DNA of 64,000 bases. Source: Pseudorhizobium endolithicum (GTDB lineage Bacteria; Pseudomonadota; Alphaproteobacteria; Rhizobiales; Rhizobiaceae). Under the pieces are notes generated by a model. It was not told where the DNA came from and searched no databases. It was given only the letters and a program-made list of their open reading frames with translations. Both the position numbers and the translations under genes were made by a program. Of the stretch, positions 51,965-60,481 are shown one piece after another; position 1 is the stretch's first letter; the number at the start of each line of letters is the position of its first letter. The DNA lies in NCBI RefSeq assembly GCF_902153245.2, contig NZ_CABFWF030000011.1:174437-238436 (forward strand), written 5' to 3'.

Positions 51965-52819
51965 TTAGCCCTTGACGCCCGAAAGCGCGAAGCTCTCGAT
52001 GATCTGGCGCTGGGCGATCAAGTAGACGATGAGGATTGGACCGACAGCAAGCGTGGTGGCAGCAAGTTGCAGGTGCCACAGCGGCGAGCCATATGGGTCG
52101 GTGAAGTTCGACAGCGCCAACGGGAGCGTGAACTTTTCGAGTGACGAGATGAAGATCAGCGGCTCGAGGAAGAGGTTCCAGGAATTGAGGAAGGTAATGA
52201 TGGCGACTGCGGCCAGCGCCGGACGCGACATCGGCAGCGCGATACGCCACCACACACCCAGGCGCGACAGACCGTCCATCTTGCCTGCTTCTTCCAGCTC
52301 TTTGGGGAGAGCGAGGAAATACTGGCGCATCAAGAATGTACCAACGATCCCCTGAGGACCGAATACAGGCAGCAGGATGAGCGGCCAGTGTGTGTCGCTG
52401 AGGCCCAACCAACGGATCAGGAAGAAGTTCGGAATGATCGTAACTTCCTCCGGCACCATCAGTGCAGACACGAGGAAAAGCCCCACAAGCGCAGCGCCAG
52501 CGAAGCGGAGGCGGGCAAGCGCATAGCCGGCAAGAGACGAGATGAACAGCGTCAGGACCGTGACGGCAACAGCGATGTATAGCGAGTTGAAATACTGCCT
52601 GGCGAAGGGCTGGTAGCTGAAGACCTCCAGGTAATTGCTCCAGCGCAGCTCAGTCGGGATCAGGCTGGGCTGTCCGAAAATCTCCGACGGTCCTTTGAGC
52701 CCTGCCGAGATCATCCAAAGGAACGGAAAGACGAAAGGGATCGCCACGACACCAAGAGAGAGCGTCCAGCAGATCTGCTTGATCACCTTGAGGCGAGGTT
52801 GCGAGAGGAGGTTGGTCAT
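51965..52819 (-). CDS. Sugar ABC transporter permease (MalG type)
   Basis: 284 residues. Six helices; EAA-like loop EEAGKMDGLSRLGVWWRIAL. The N-terminal basic segment QPRLKVIKQICW precedes helix 1. ATG overlaps the stop of the previous permease gene. CUT1 family, second importer. Confidence 0.94.
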   Translation of the reverse strand: MTNLLSQPRLKVIKQICWTLSLGVVAIPFVFPFLWMISAGLKGPSEIFGQPSLIPTELRWSNYLEVFSYQPFARQYFNSLYIAVAVTVLTLFISSLAGYALARLRFAGAALVGLFLVSALMVPEEVTIIPNFFLIRWLGLSDTHWPLILLPVFGPQGIVGTFLMRQYFLALPKELEEAGKMDGLSRLGVWWRIALPMSRPALAAVAIITFLNSWNLFLEPLIFISSLEKFTLPLALSNFTDPYGSPLWHLQLAATTLAVGPILIVYLIAQRQIIESFALSGVKG

Positions 52820-53742
52820 GTATCCCTCCGACGCAGCGCGAGCTGCGTGATGGTAAGCCCCATTACGATCACAAACATGATCATTGCGAGCGCGGATGCA
52901 TAGCCAACATCAAAGAACTGGAACCCTTGCTGATAGATATAGAAGGCGAGAACAAGCGTGCCGTTCTCGGGTCCACCACCGGTCATGAGATAGATATGAT
53001 CAAAGACCTTGAACGAGCCGATGGTGGTGATGACCATGATGACGAGTGTCGTGGGACCCAACAATGGCCAGGTGATCATACGAAAGATCTGCCAGCTGGA
53101 CGCCCCTTCCAGGCGTGCCGCCGCTTCGTAATCTCGCGGGATCGCCTGAAGGGCGGCGATGTAAAGGATCATGTTGAGCCCGACCATCTTGATCACCCGC
53201 GTGATGATGACTGCAACCATGGCCCAGTCCGGTTCGCGCAGCCAGTTCGGTCCGTGGATACCGACCTGAGCCAGCAATTGGTTCACGAAGCCAGCGTCGC
53301 CCTGAAGCAGGAACTTCCACACAATGGCCCAGGCAACCGCAGAGGTCACCACCGGCGCGAAAAACACTGTCCGGAAGAAGATGACGCCACGGAAAGGTCT
53401 CGACAGGGCGAGTGCAAGTGCCAGAGCCATGCCCATGTTGAGCGGCACAAGGCCAATCGCGAAGATGATGGAATTGCGAACCACCTTCCAGAAGTCCGCA
53501 TTGCGGACAAGCGCGTCCTGGTAGTTGTCAAGGCCGACGAAGACTGACTGCTGAGACAGCAGGTTCCACTCGGTCAACGAATACCACACCACGGCGACCA
53601 AAGGGCCAACAAAGAAGATAAGGAAGCCGGCAAGCGTTGGGCTGATGAAGAGCCATGCCTCCATGGTCTCGCGCATCTTCAGCGTGAGCCATGGGACAGT
53701 CTTGTCTTGCCCCCCGGTGTGCCGTGCCAGCTTCCTAGCCAC
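52816..53742 (-). CDS. Sugar ABC transporter permease (MalF type)
   Basis: 308 residues. Six helices from about residue 28 (EAWLFISPTLAGFLIFFVG); EAA loop EAAARLEGASSWQIFRMITW. CUT1 importer; no large periplasmic loop of the MalF type is present. The binding-protein gene ends 12 bases upstream. Confidence 0.94.
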   Translation of the reverse strand: MARKLARHTGGQDKTVPWLTLKMRETMEAWLFISPTLAGFLIFFVGPLVAVVWYSLTEWNLLSQQSVFVGLDNYQDALVRNADFWKVVRNSIIFAIGLVPLNMGMALALALALSRPFRGVIFFRTVFFAPVVTSAVAWAIVWKFLLQGDAGFVNQLLAQVGIHGPNWLREPDWAMVAVIITRVIKMVGLNMILYIAALQAIPRDYEAAARLEGASSWQIFRMITWPLLGPTTLVIMVITTIGSFKVFDHIYLMTGGGPENGTLVLAFYIYQQGFQFFDVGYASALAMIMFVIVMGLTITQLALRRRDT

Positions 53743-53754
53743 TGGACCACCCTC

Positions 53755-54999
53755 CTATAGCAGCGGCTGGATTGCTGCACAGACGGCCTTGAGCGAGGCC
53801 TCGACATCGGCGTCCGCCCGCCACAGTGCATCGACGCGCGGTTTCATCGCAGCAAGGATCTGGGGACTGCGTTCATGGCTGGGAAGAACCTTGCCCTTGG
53901 TGATCGCATCTTTGACCACCTCCATCTGTTCCGTCGGGATCAGCTTGTTGGATTCTGTGAATGCTTCACTTGAGAGCACGCTCTTGCGGGCCGGCGGGAA
54001 GAACTGCGCCATCTTTGCGACATTGCTCTCGCTCGTCATATGACGAACGAACGCCGCTGCGAGTTCTTTCTGGTCGCCCGCCGTGAACACGACAATGCCA
54101 GCCTGCCCAATAACAGGTGACTCTCCACCTGGGCCCGACGGAAGCGGTGCGATCCCCCAGCCAAACCCCGCGTCCTTCATCAACGACGCGCGGGAAATCT
54201 GGTTGACCGTCATCGCCGAGCTACCGGAAAAGAAGTCACCATTTTCCCCCGGTGGCACGATGGACTTGTCCTTGAACACCATGTCGTGCAGCTGCTTGAC
54301 AGCGGCGACCGCTTCCGGCTTGTCGAACCCACATTCCTGGTTGGCCCAGACATCGCCGCCATAGGCGCGGATCGGCGGCATCAGCGCGTGCATGATGCGG
54401 GTCTCATAACCTTGACCATCCTTGAACTCGAAACCCCATTTGCCCGTAGCGTCGGTCAAGGTTTTCGCCACCTCCTGGAACTTCTCCATGTTCCACTCAC
54501 CCTTTGCGGCAAGTGAGAACGGATCTTCCAGACCCGCCTGGTCGAACAGGTCCTTGTTGTAGAAGATGACGAAGGGCGAAGTGGAGAACGGCACCCCCCA
54601 CACCTTGCCGTCACCGCTCCAGAGCCCCCTAGCTGGCTCGGAGAAGTCGGGAAGGTCATAGCCGTCGTCGGCATTTAAGGTCGGAGCGAGGTCTTCAAGC
54701 ACTCCGGCACCCACAAAGGTTGGGGCTGCATCCTCCATCATCCACCCTGCATCCGGAGGATTGCCGCCCGCCAGCTGGAACGTCAGCTTCTGCGTATAGT
54801 CGCCGGCGGGGATAGTCTCAAATCTCACCGTCACATCTGGATGAGATTCCTTGAAGCTGTCAGCCATGCCATTGAGCAGCGCAAGGTGGGCTTCATTTCC
54901 CGTCCACACCGTGAAGCGGAGTTCGGCTGCTGCAAGCGCCGACGACATCATTCCTAACGCCATCGTCGACAGGGTTATGCTGCTTATGATCGATTTCAT
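53755..54999 (-). CDS. Sugar ABC transporter substrate-binding protein
   Basis: 414 residues from the ATG at 54999 with GGGAGGAG upstream. A Sec signal peptide of about 25 residues (SITLSTMALGMMSSALAA). The mature part FTVWTGNEAHLALLNGMADS and AGGNPPDAGWMMEDAAPTFV fits family 1 solute-binding proteins for monosaccharides or sugar acids. A conserved Trp (WGVPFSTSPFVIFYNKDLFD) lies in the ligand cleft of the family. The ligand is not known; the lactonase and dehydratase neighbours suggest a sugar or its lactone. Confidence 0.93.
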   Translation of the reverse strand: MKSIISSITLSTMALGMMSSALAAAELRFTVWTGNEAHLALLNGMADSFKESHPDVTVRFETIPAGDYTQKLTFQLAGGNPPDAGWMMEDAAPTFVGAGVLEDLAPTLNADDGYDLPDFSEPARGLWSGDGKVWGVPFSTSPFVIFYNKDLFDQAGLEDPFSLAAKGEWNMEKFQEVAKTLTDATGKWGFEFKDGQGYETRIMHALMPPIRAYGGDVWANQECGFDKPEAVAAVKQLHDMVFKDKSIVPPGENGDFFSGSSAMTVNQISRASLMKDAGFGWGIAPLPSGPGGESPVIGQAGIVVFTAGDQKELAAAFVRHMTSESNVAKMAQFFPPARKSVLSSEAFTESNKLIPTEQMEVVKDAITKGKVLPSHERSPQILAAMKPRVDALWRADADVEASLKAVCAAIQPLL

Positions 55000-55026
55000 G
55001 ATTTCTCCTCCCATGGTTACCGTTCG

Positions 55027-55926
55027 TCAGTGCGCTCGCATCTCCTTGCGAGCACCGGTGTAGCCCAAAGCCAGCCGGGGCTGCGGCCAACCCCTAACGC
55101 CGGACGGTAGCGTCAGGAGGGAGCCAGCCAGTTTCTCTCCTTGCGTTCCAACCGACATCGTCGTGACGGCCAAAGCCGACAAGTCCGTTCCATAAAATGC
55201 AAGATTGGTCGGACGAGAGACGGGTAGTGGTATCGCCTCCATCTCCCGCCCCAGCGGATCGAGCCTAATGATGAGACCAGCGTCAATCGCAGCAAACCAA
55301 TAGCAACCATCTGCATCGACCGCTGCCCCATCGGGGCGGCCTCTCGACACCTGATGGAAGACCCGGCGGTTCTCCAAAACGCCTGCTTCGACATCGAAGT
55401 CGTAGGCCCAGATGACTCGCAGATCCGGATGACTGTCGGCGACATAGAATGTCGCACCATCAGGCGAGATGGCCGTTCCATTCTGCGTCCGCAGCCCATC
55501 AACTGCTTCCAGCACGCCATCTGATCCAAATCGGTAGAGCGCTCCCACCGGCACCGGTTGCGGCGTCAAAGGGACTGTACCGACCCAGAACCTGCCCGCG
55601 TGATCAACGGCGCCGTCATTCATCCGCATGGAAGAAGAAGAGCCGGGCGCCTCTCCAATCGTCTCGAACGAGCCGCATTCGGTGATACGATACAAGCCCA
55701 TGCCACCGGCGATGTTGACATGACGGTCTTCACCAAGTGCGAGTGCGCCTGGGATGAACGGTGTCTCGAGACTGCTCACCACGCCTGAGGCAAAGTCACG
55801 GCGGCGAACCGCCCGGCAGGCAATATCGACCCACCAGAGAACGTTTCTCTCGCTGTCCCATAACGGGCTTTCTCCCACAAGGTCGGCTGCATCATGAAGA
55901 ACTTCGATTTTTCTCGCGCATGTCAT
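55027..55926 (-). CDS. SMP-30/gluconolactonase-family lactonase
   Basis: 299 residues. The six-bladed propeller family starts VLHDAADLVGESPLWDSERN, with the metal ligand Glu in GESPLW; the later NDGAVDHAGRFWVGT and NGTAISPDGATFYVADS carry the conserved Asn and Asp. It hydrolyses sugar lactones to acids. Start overlaps the stop of the SDR gene by ATGA. It provides the second step of a sugar-to-ketodeoxyacid pathway. Confidence 0.93.
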   Translation of the reverse strand: MTCARKIEVLHDAADLVGESPLWDSERNVLWWVDIACRAVRRRDFASGVVSSLETPFIPGALALGEDRHVNIAGGMGLYRITECGSFETIGEAPGSSSSMRMNDGAVDHAGRFWVGTVPLTPQPVPVGALYRFGSDGVLEAVDGLRTQNGTAISPDGATFYVADSHPDLRVIWAYDFDVEAGVLENRRVFHQVSRGRPDGAAVDADGCYWFAAIDAGLIIRLDPLGREMEAIPLPVSRPTNLAFYGTDLSALAVTTMSVGTQGEKLAGSLLTLPSGVRGWPQPRLALGYTGARKEMRAH

Positions 55927-56720
55927 GGCGTCGCTCCGGGCAATCCACCTGGCGCGTCACCAATGGTCCATCCGCCGTCGACCGGGATATTGACGCCGGT
56001 CACATAGGCTCCTGCATCCGAGCAGAGCATCAGCACCGGCCCAACGACATCATCAGGACGACCCGGCCGGCCCATGGGGATCTTCGCAGTCACCGCCTTG
56101 CGAAAGGCAGGATCTGCATAGCGACTGGCCATCGGCTTCGTTTCGACTGCACCGGGGGAAACGACATTCATTGTTACCCCATGCGGAGCAACATCACGGG
56201 CCATTGCACGCATGGCCGTCCATTGAGCTGATTTGGCAGCCGCATAAGGGATTGTCTCGGCGCGCGGACGGTCTGAGAGCACCGTACCGATTGCAACAAC
56301 CCTGCCCCACCCTCGCTCGCACATTGGCGGCACCAGCACCGAGCACAGCGAGATCAGCGCCGTCACCCCCGCCGCCAGATGCTCGTGGAAGTCCGCGGCC
56401 GTCACCTGAGACCAGGGTTTGCGCCGTTCCACTGCCGCACACGAGATGATGATATCGATGGGACCGTAGTCTCTCAAAAGGGTAGCTGCGAAGGGAGCGA
56501 CGGATTGTACATCCAGAAAGTCAGCTTCTACCACCTGCGTTTGGCAGCCCGTTGCGCGCAGACTACCGGCGAACGTCTCAGTCACCTCGTCCGCACCGAA
56601 ATGATGCAGGACGAGATCTGCACCCAGTTGCGCAAGTCCACGTGCAATGGCTGCGCCAATGTCGGAATTGCCCCCTGTTACGAGCGCCCGTCGCCCCTTC
56701 AAGGAAAAGGGCACGCTCAT
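55923..56720 (-). CDS. Short-chain dehydrogenase/reductase (sugar dehydrogenase-like)
   Basis: 265 residues. Cofactor motif TGGNSDIGAAIARGL; catalytic Tyr and Lys in YAAAKSAQ (YxxxK); Pro-Gly turn VSPGAVETKPM. Typical classical SDR. With the lactonase and dehydratase it fits the oxidation of an aldose to its lactone with NAD(P)+. It is coupled by overlap to the GntR gene upstream and the lactonase gene downstream. Confidence 0.93.
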   Translation of the reverse strand: MSVPFSLKGRRALVTGGNSDIGAAIARGLAQLGADLVLHHFGADEVTETFAGSLRATGCQTQVVEADFLDVQSVAPFAATLLRDYGPIDIIISCAAVERRKPWSQVTAADFHEHLAAGVTALISLCSVLVPPMCERGWGRVVAIGTVLSDRPRAETIPYAAAKSAQWTAMRAMARDVAPHGVTMNVVSPGAVETKPMASRYADPAFRKAVTAKIPMGRPGRPDDVVGPVLMLCSDAGAYVTGVNIPVDGGWTIGDAPGGLPGATP

Positions 56721-57478
56721 TCCCTGCCTCCTTCGCCGAGCTTGTTGGCAACCTCCAGCGAGGCAATGTCGGCAGCTTCGTAGTGAACCTCTATCTGTTT
56801 CTGGGCGAGATCAGGATCACCTGCGGCAATGGCCTCATAGATTGCCCGGTGCCTCTCAACGGTCGCATTCCAATCCGCATCAGTGCGATTCGAGCGCCGG
56901 GAAAACAGCTCTGAGACCTCGCGCTGCACGGCGCGCATGCCTTCCATCTGAACCCGGATCATCGTGTTCCCGGTGGCCAGTGCCATGCCCGAATGGAAGA
57001 GGATATCGGCGTCGGTAAAACCATCGGGGTGCTTCAGCGCACGCCCCATCTCGACAAGTGCGCGATCCATAACCGTAAGGCCCGATCTTTCTCGACGCTC
57101 GGCAGCAAGCCGGGCGATCCCCGTCTCTATGACGCGGCGCATCTCGTTAGCCTCACGCAAGCGCTCCAGGCTGAAACGCACTGCATAGCCGTAGATGCGC
57201 TCAAGCGGCTCGCCATTGAATTCCTTGGCGCGCGCAACCTTGCCCTGTTGCGTCGAGATCAGCCCGGCAGACGTCAGATGGCGCAACGCCTCGCGTGCGA
57301 TCGGCTTGGAGACACCGAACTCTTTGGCAATCTCACCTTCGGCAGGCAGGGGTTCGCCTGGCGCGATTCGACCATCCAGTAGAGCCGCGGCAATGGCATC
57401 GGATACCGCGTCAGCGAGCCTGGCCGGTGTGGCTGGCTTCCCTCCGAAGATCGACTTTTTCGCGGCGTCGGCACTCAT
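56717..57478 (-). CDS. GntR-family regulator (FadR/FCD type)
   Basis: 253 residues from the ATG at 57478 with GAGGAGACAG upstream. An N-terminal SIFGGKPATPARLADAVSDA segment precedes the winged helix (PLPAEGEIAKEFGVSKPIAR, EALRHLTSAGLISTQQGKVA). FCD-type helices follow. It heads the leftward cluster (SDR, lactonase, importer) and is divergent from the dehydratase gene. Likely derepressed by a sugar-acid intermediate. Confidence 0.92.
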   Translation of the reverse strand: MSADAAKKSIFGGKPATPARLADAVSDAIAAALLDGRIAPGEPLPAEGEIAKEFGVSKPIAREALRHLTSAGLISTQQGKVARAKEFNGEPLERIYGYAVRFSLERLREANEMRRVIETGIARLAAERRERSGLTVMDRALVEMGRALKHPDGFTDADILFHSGMALATGNTMIRVQMEGMRAVQREVSELFSRRSNRTDADWNATVERHRAIYEAIAAGDPDLAQKQIEVHYEAADIASLEVANKLGEGGRE

Positions 57479-57525
57479 GTTTCTGTCTCCTCGACAAATC
57501 GGTAACACAGGTCGCAACGACATAG

Positions 57526-57560
57526 CAACTATGTTTGTCAGTTGCCAAGTTGCGTAGTTG
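57526..57560. promoter_or_regulatory. Possible GntR operator (partial dyad)
   Basis: CAACTATG at 57526-57533 and CGTAGTTG at 57553-57560 form an inverted repeat with one mismatch. The intervening TTTGTCAGTTGCCAAGTTG contains more TTG/CAA motifs. The site lies between the divergent GntR and dehydratase genes. Confidence 0.4.
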
Positions 57561-57609
57561 GAGGATAAGAGGGAGAAGAGACATGTCTGGCGTTCGGAGG
57601 AGGCCAAGG

Positions 57610-58752
57610 ATGAACAGGACTGCCAACAGTGCGGACATTCGCATCACCGATGTGATCGCCCATCCGCTGATCCAACAATTGCCGCGGCCCACCGTTACGT
57701 CCTGGGGCAAGTACTCCGAAATCTCGATCGTGCTTGTAGAGGTGCGAACGGATGCGGGAATCGTCGGCATAGGCGAGACTCTGGCTCGCTTTGCCCCCAA
57801 GGCTTACGCGGAGGCAATTGAGTCACTTCTGAAGCCTCGCCTTGTGGGACAGAACCCGACCGACATTACTGCCTTGTGGCGGAGCATGCGGCGCTCCTTG
57901 TCAGGCCGTTCGGGAGGCATGCTCTTCGAGTCGATCGCCGGCGTTGACATCGCCTTATGGGACATATTGGGCAAGGTCGCCGGGATGCCGCTCCACCGCC
58001 TGTTGGGCGGCATGGGTCGCACGGAGGTTCCTTGTTACGCAGCATCCGTCAACTGGGGCGATGACGCATTTATGGAGGAGGAGCTTGACCGCTATCTGGA
58101 GAAGGGGTTTCCCCGCATCAAGGTCAAAATAGCCAATCCGGTCAAGGATGCGTGCAAGCGCATAGCGCTTCTGAGAAAGCGTGCCGGCGACGACATCGAC
58201 CTGTGTGTTGATGCCAATTGGGCATACACGCTGGAGGAAGCGGTCGAGGTCGGTCGCGCTCTATCGGACAATAACTACTTCTGGTTCGAGGAGCCGCTGC
58301 GCCCTGAGGATGAGACGGGCTATCAAGAACTGCATCGCCGTTGCGCCACGCCGCTTGCGGCTGGTGAGAGCAACTACACGCTCGACCAGATGATGCGTCT
58401 GGTTGCCAACCGGACCCTGTCTTACATCCAGCCAGACGTGGCGCGTTCGGGGGGCATATCGGAAACAAGACGCATGGCCGAGTTCGCCGCAGCACACGAT
58501 GTCCAGTATGCGCCTCACATCGGTATGTCAGGCATCATCTGCGAGACGGCCAGTGTTCATCTGGCCGCGGCAATGCCGAACATCAAGGCGATGGAATGCG
58601 AAACCGACGCCAGCCCCTTCAAGACCGCCATCACAGGAACCGCGCCGGGTGCCGACCGGCAGAAGAACGGCATGTTGCCGGTGCCGGTCGGACCGGGACT
58701 GGGAATTGAAGTGGATTGGGATGCCGTCAGGCGCCTGCGCGTAAACGGATGA
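57610..58752 (+). CDS. Mandelate racemase/muconate lactonizing-type (enolase superfamily) dehydratase
   Basis: 380 residues from the ATG at 57610 with AGGAGGCCAAGG upstream; ATG 57583 with GGGAGAAG is an alternative adding nine residues. The active-site Lys pair is KVK in RIKVKIANP. Metal ligands: Asp in VDANWAY, Glu in FEEPLRP, Glu in AAGESNYT. The His-Asp dyad is seen in QPDVARSGG and APHIGMSG. This set belongs to the MR subgroup, whose dehydratases convert sugar acids to 2-keto-3-deoxy acids. With the SDR and lactonase genes nearby it completes three steps of a non-phosphorylative sugar pathway. Confidence 0.92.
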   Translation: MNRTANSADIRITDVIAHPLIQQLPRPTVTSWGKYSEISIVLVEVRTDAGIVGIGETLARFAPKAYAEAIESLLKPRLVGQNPTDITALWRSMRRSLSGRSGGMLFESIAGVDIALWDILGKVAGMPLHRLLGGMGRTEVPCYAASVNWGDDAFMEEELDRYLEKGFPRIKVKIANPVKDACKRIALLRKRAGDDIDLCVDANWAYTLEEAVEVGRALSDNNYFWFEEPLRPEDETGYQELHRRCATPLAAGESNYTLDQMMRLVANRTLSYIQPDVARSGGISETRRMAEFAAAHDVQYAPHIGMSGIICETASVHLAAAMPNIKAMECETDASPFKTAITGTAPGADRQKNGMLPVPVGPGLGIEVDWDAVRRLRVNG

Positions 58753-58769
58753 GACGGAGACAGACCGAA

Positions 58770-59675
58770 ATGACGGCATCACAAACACAAACTGAGATGA
58801 CCGAGGCGGTAAGGCTTGCGCTGCTCCGTGCTGACCCAGAACTGTCACGCTTCGATCCCCTTTCACGCATAATCAGCCATGACCAGTTCGCAAATGGTCA
58901 CTGTGGCTGGTCGCAACTCGTCGGAAACTACGAGAACGATCTCGACACCATGCTGCCGGGCTATGCCCAGCATACGGGAGCAATGCTGTCCACGCTCGCT
59001 CATTGGGATTCTGGTTCCCACGGCGCGATGGGTTCGTCATACGCGCTCAAGATAGCGACCCGTCCCAAGAAAGGCGCACAGAATGTTGCGATCAAGCGTC
59101 ATACGTTCCGACACCGCGGCAGAATTCGCTTCGAGCTCTACTTCACATTCAAGCCGGAGGCATCCGAACTGAAGCTCAGCGAGACGGACGTCCGCTCCAT
59201 CGGCTTCCTCTTCGACCTGCAAGCAGGTGATAATGACAAGGCCGGCGAGCGGGTCATGCCCCATTTGCGCTTTCTCAACGCGCTTGATGGCAAGCATCTG
59301 CAGAAATGGCAATTCAAGCGGCATACCAGCCCATTCCAGGCCGTCGGCAACGGTGAAAAGACACTCAGCCACTATCATCTCGCCCCTGAGGGCTGGGAGG
59401 ACCTACCAAGTGGCGAACAAAGGCTCTGCTACAACGAGATCGCGACGAAGGTTAACTGGACCTACTTGCGGTTCGACTTCGATCTTGAAGAGATGAAGGC
59501 ACTCGAATTCCAGTGCAATGACCGCCAGTTTGACATGTCCGGCTACGAGTCGATCCGTATCCCAGCAATGAAGAATCTATGGTGCATGCTGAATTTCTGC
59601 CTGTTCGCAGAGACAGATGCCGACAAACGCGCTTTTCTTTATGTCGACTCCGTTTGCATCTCGGGAGACTTCTGA
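58770..59675 (+). CDS. DUF6772-type protein of unknown function
   Basis: 301 residues from the ATG at 58770 with GGAGACAGACC upstream. A conserved-looking core reads FANGHCGWSQLVGNYENDLD, SHGAMGSSYALKIATRPKKG and RHRGRIRFELYFTFKPEASE. Beta-strand-rich sequence, no signal peptide, no membrane helix, no metal motif that I recognise. It resembles proteins annotated DUF6772 near sugar-acid genes. It lies 18 bases after the dehydratase gene and overlaps the next gene. A sugar-binding or glycan-processing role is possible, unproved. Confidence 0.65.
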   Translation: MTASQTQTEMTEAVRLALLRADPELSRFDPLSRIISHDQFANGHCGWSQLVGNYENDLDTMLPGYAQHTGAMLSTLAHWDSGSHGAMGSSYALKIATRPKKGAQNVAIKRHTFRHRGRIRFELYFTFKPEASELKLSETDVRSIGFLFDLQAGDNDKAGERVMPHLRFLNALDGKHLQKWQFKRHTSPFQAVGNGEKTLSHYHLAPEGWEDLPSGEQRLCYNEIATKVNWTYLRFDFDLEEMKALEFQCNDRQFDMSGYESIRIPAMKNLWCMLNFCLFAETDADKRAFLYVDSVCISGDF

Positions 59676-60010
59676 TGCTGCCAGAGAACATCACCTCTGT
59701 TGTTTCCCGTAACGAGACCTGGACTGGAGCCGCGGCCAGCGAGCCTCATGAGGCCGGCTGGGCCAGGGAAGCCATCATTTTCGTGCGCGCGCTGAAGGAG
59801 CCGAAGGGTAAGCAGCCTGTTGCGCGGGTGGAAATTTCCCCCGATGGCATGCGCTGGGTGGCGGAAGGTACTCAGGCGGCCATGCCCATCGAACAGGATG
59901 GGATTGCAGTCATGCGCGTGCACCATTTCGGTAATTGGCTGCGGGTCGCCGCGGACTTCGCAGACGGTTGTGAAAGTACAGTACTCGTAACGATCCACCT
60001 GAAGGCCTGA
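59675..60010 (+). CDS. Hypothetical partner of the DUF6772 protein
   Basis: 111 residues. ATG at 59675 overlaps the stop of the previous gene (TGATG). Beta-rich sequence with AREAIIFVRALKEPKGK and GIAVMRVHHFGNWLRVAADF. No family recognised. No signal or membrane helix. Translational coupling to the DUF6772 protein suggests that the two form a complex. Confidence 0.6.
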   Translation: MLPENITSVVSRNETWTGAAASEPHEAGWAREAIIFVRALKEPKGKQPVARVEISPDGMRWVAEGTQAAMPIEQDGIAVMRVHHFGNWLRVAADFADGCESTVLVTIHLKA

Positions 60011-60481
60011 GGCCCGCCCGCTACATGGCTGGACGGCACGCGATCTCGCTGGGCACGGGTCGACAAGCTGGTTTGCGCAGCATTCGATATGTTTCGGAGA
60101 ATGAGGCCGTGTTTCAGACCCTGCTACCCACGAGTTCCGGGAAAAGTCCTAGCCGTCGCGGTGGCCGTCGCAACACCTGGACCATGGAGAAGGTAGTCAT
60201 CATCCATCTCCTGCATGGTGCGACCGACTATGGCGCTATCCTGTTCAGCGAAATCATCGAATGAGCGCGACTGAGACCGCCCGACTCCAACACGTAGCCG
60301 GGTACGTCGTCGGACTCACGCCGATTGTTGGTTAAGGTGATTCAATCCACGAAAGCCGGTGTGCCCTGCGATCAATTGATCATATAGCCAATAGGCTTTC
60401 CACGCAGAACTAGTTCAGCTCGCACCTGATCCCGTAGGGGCAACGGCGGTCTCATCATACGGCACACTTCGAACCGAAATC
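60011..60481. other. Region with a second parE tail, otherwise no gene
   Basis: The segment 60181-60264 contains the parE tail listed separately. The rest of the 471 bases holds no recognised gene; short open frames lack ribosome sites. Confidence 0.5.
60181..60264 (+). pseudogene. parE toxin C-terminal remnant
   Basis: EKVVIIHLLHGATDYGAIL matches the C-terminus of the decayed parE near 12859 (TVVFIHLLHGATDYGAIL). The bases 60193-60245 match 12797-12849 in 49 of 53 positions. Upstream sequence does not give a complete toxin or an antitoxin. It is a leftover of a second parDE-type locus. Confidence 0.6.

Noticed and set aside
50922..52412. A 496-codon frame extending the second ATPase upstream
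   Set aside because: The extension lies inside the permease gene in a different frame; the conserved ABC start is at 51944.
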